This document shows, piece after piece, positions 5,587 to 7,087 of a DNA stretch of 7,087 nucleotides. Every line of letters begins with the position of its first letter. The stretch's first letter is position 1. The position numbers were made by a program, and so were the translations under genes. The notes under the pieces were generated by a model. The model did not search any database. It was not told the origin of the DNA and was given only the letters and a program-made list of their open reading frames with translations. This stretch comes from Methanobacteriota archaeon (GTDB lineage Archaea > Thermoplasmatota > Poseidoniia > Poseidoniales > Thalassarchaeaceae), in the NCBI GenBank assembly GCA_002725475.1, contig PBPH01000018.1:1-7087 (forward strand), given 5' to 3'.

Positions 5587-7087
5587 TCAGAACAGATTTT
5601 CTAGATGAGAAACCACTAATTCCACATCTGGAATAGTGTGATCTTCAAGTGTTGGTGAAAAAGGGACTGGAGTATCTAATGCACCAAGTACAACTGGTGA
5701 TGATTCTAAATGATAGAATGCCTCTTCTTGAATACGGCTACTAATTGTATGCCCAAATCCACCGCTGTATTGAGCCTCTTGGAGAACAATGAATCTCCCG
5801 GTTTTTTTTACAGAATTAACACATGTTTCAGTATCAAATGGCAATATTGTACGCAAATCAATGATTTCAATTTGCTTATTTTTAGTAGCGAGAATTTCTG
5901 CAGCTTTCAATGCTACATGAACCATGGCTCCATAGGTAATTATTGTTGCATCATCCCCACCACGAATTACCTCGGCCTTACCTATTTTGTAGCATCCGCT
6001 TCCGGAATCAAGATGTTTCTGAACGGAGTCTTTGTCTAAAATTTGGTTGATATTGTCCCCCCATCCAGTTAGTCCTCCTCTAAGGCCATACATTCCAATG
6101 TGTTCCAAGAACAGTACGGGGTCAGGAATTGATGATGCTTCAACAAGAAGATCGTATGCGTCCTGAGGTGTGGAAGGAAATACAATTACTAAACCAGGGT
6201 CATTAGCGAACCAAGATTCAATCATGTTTGCGTGAAATGGTCCTGAACGAGTCTTTCCTCCTAGTGGTATCCTAACTACTAGTGGAACTTCTGCCCCCCA
6301 TCGCCAACGCAATTGTGCTGCATTGTTGATTAGTGGGTTCATGGCCAATGCTGCAAATCCACCAAACTGAATTTCTGCCACCGGACGCAGCCCGCCTAGG
6401 GACGCGCCAGTAGCAGCGTGTACAATTATTGCCTCTGAAAGGGGCATGTCAAGAAGCAAGTCAGCATGGCCTTTGGCTTTCAATGACATATTCAATCCAA
6501 AAGCACCAGCAATTTCCATATCTTCCCCCATGAATATCGTTCTGTTACCCCACCTTTCTGCTATAGCAACCATCGCTTGTTGTATGGCTCTACTGAATGT
6601 AGATGCGTTTGTTTCAGATGAGAATTCTATTGCTAATTTCCCAGAGGGGACAATAGGGGCTTCTTCAATCATCTTTGTCTCTCCAGACAATCTAGACAGT
6701 TGGTTTTCATGGGAGTCTGCATCGTGTAGGCTAGTTACTCCAGCAGTTACTGTACTTCCCATTGGCCAATCCATATTGTCAAGGTCTGAGCGAGCGGAAT
6801 CGATGAGGTCTTTCTCCTCCTTCTCTATTCGTACCAAATCTTCCTCTTCGACACCTAATTGCTTCAGTAGTGTGCGATGGTTGGGGATAGGGTCTTTATC
6901 TTCCCAATAAGATAGAAGGTCACGATTCACATATCCCGGTGGGTTTCCACTATTTGCTCCGAGATATAGGTCATCATGGTGGTGAGCATGCCCGCATCCC
7001 CTCATGGTTTCTACATGAATCAATGTTGGACCACCCCCAGTAAGGGCAAATTCTCTGGCAGCAGCAGTGCTAGCATAGAATGCAGCT
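5587..7087 (-). CDS. 2-oxoacid dehydrogenase E1, fused alpha and beta subunits, N-terminus outside the window
   Basis: The frame is open from the right edge to a TGA at 5587, giving 499 visible residues. E1 is the thiamine-diphosphate decarboxylase of pyruvate / branched-chain 2-oxoacid dehydrogenase complexes and hands an acyl group to the lipoyl E2. Visible residues 1-104 are the C-terminal part of E1 alpha: G-P-T-L-I at 19-23, the M-R-x-x-G-H loop with H33, and D-D at 38-39, then the closing helices. A 58-residue polar linker follows (105-162). From 163 the sequence is E1 beta: G-E-D-M with catalytic-type E188, P-L-S-E-A at 215-219, A-E-I-Q-F at 237-241, H285, P-S-T-P at 304-307, D-P-V-L-F-L-E-H at 322-329, then the transketolase C-terminal domain from about 369 (I-D-L-R at 409-412; G-G-F-G at 442-445). 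A TTG at 7023 is not the start, since E1 alpha sequence continues upstream of it. Substrate (pyruvate or branched-chain) cannot be fixed from this part; no E2 or E3 gene is in view. Confidence 0.93.
   Translation of the reverse strand, partial: AAFYASTAAAREFALTGGGPTLIHVETMRGCGHAHHHDDLYLGANSGNPPGYVNRDLLSYWEDKDPIPNHRTLLKQLGVEEEDLVRIEKEEKDLIDSARSDLDNMDWPMGSTVTAGVTSLHDADSHENQLSRLSGETKMIEEAPIVPSGKLAIEFSSETNASTFSRAIQQAMVAIAERWGNRTIFMGEDMEIAGAFGLNMSLKAKGHADLLLDMPLSEAIIVHAATGASLGGLRPVAEIQFGGFAALAMNPLINNAAQLRWRWGAEVPLVVRIPLGGKTRSGPFHANMIESWFANDPGLVIVFPSTPQDAYDLLVEASSIPDPVLFLEHIGMYGLRGGLTGWGDNINQILDKDSVQKHLDSGSGCYKIGKAEVIRGGDDATIITYGAMVHVALKAAEILATKNKQIEIIDLRTILPFDTETCVNSVKKTGRFIVLQEAQYSGGFGHTISSRIQEEAFYHLESSPVVLGALDTPVPFSPTLEDHTIPDVELVVSHLENLF

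Noticed and set aside
5802..5809. Run of eight A on the coding strand as a programmed frameshift site in E1
   Set aside because: The frame continues through conserved transketolase C-terminal motifs on both sides, and the run simply encodes K-K; no alternative product is suggested.
6446..6910. Plus-strand open frame of 154 codons
   Set aside because: It lies antisense within the well-supported E1 gene, has no recognisable domain, and arises from the codon pattern of that gene.
7021..7023. TTG as the start of the E1 gene
   Set aside because: Codons upstream to the window edge continue typical E1 alpha sequence (G-G-G-P-T-L-I), so this TTG is an internal leucine.

Overview
The window holds five protein-coding genes, all on the minus strand, packed with 50-66 base gaps. 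Two run off the window edges. Read in the direction of transcription (right to left) they are: a fused thiamine-diphosphate 2-oxoacid dehydrogenase E1 alpha/beta subunit (5587-7087, N-terminus outside the window); a cation/calcium-type antiporter (4322-5524); a flavin acyl-CoA dehydrogenase of medium-chain type (3129-4271); a 348-residue membrane-anchored protein with a large exported domain (2016-3062); and a long secreted protein with a Sec signal peptide (1-1954, C-terminus outside the window).

The organism is most likely a marine planktonic archaeon of the Marine Group II / Poseidoniales type. This is an inference: none of the four visible starts is preceded by a clear Shine-Dalgarno sequence, the best promoter is an A/T-rich TATA-like box at the spacing expected for a leaderless archaeal mRNA, base use is AT-leaning, and large acidic exported proteins with D-x-N-G-D loops are common in that group. 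No rRNA or other phylogenetic marker is present, so a bacterial origin is not excluded.

The three metabolic/transport genes probably form one transcription unit, perhaps running on into the anchored protein, because no T-rich terminator follows any stop and no convincing promoter precedes the inner genes. The E1 protein would decarboxylate a 2-oxo acid and feed an acyl-CoA-forming complex; the acyl-CoA dehydrogenase would oxidise an acyl-CoA to the enoyl-CoA. Together they suggest carbon-chain or amino-acid catabolism. The antiporter has no obvious link to this. The secreted protein at the left has its own candidate promoter and starts a separate unit.

There are no RNA genes, mobile elements, CRISPR arrays or intergenic stretches over about 66 bases. 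I did not find a clearly new multi-gene system. The points most worth following are the E1 alpha/beta fusion, the altered alpha-1 ion-binding motif and extra N-terminal helix of the antiporter, the pilin-like N-terminus of the anchored protein, and the unrecognised secreted protein.
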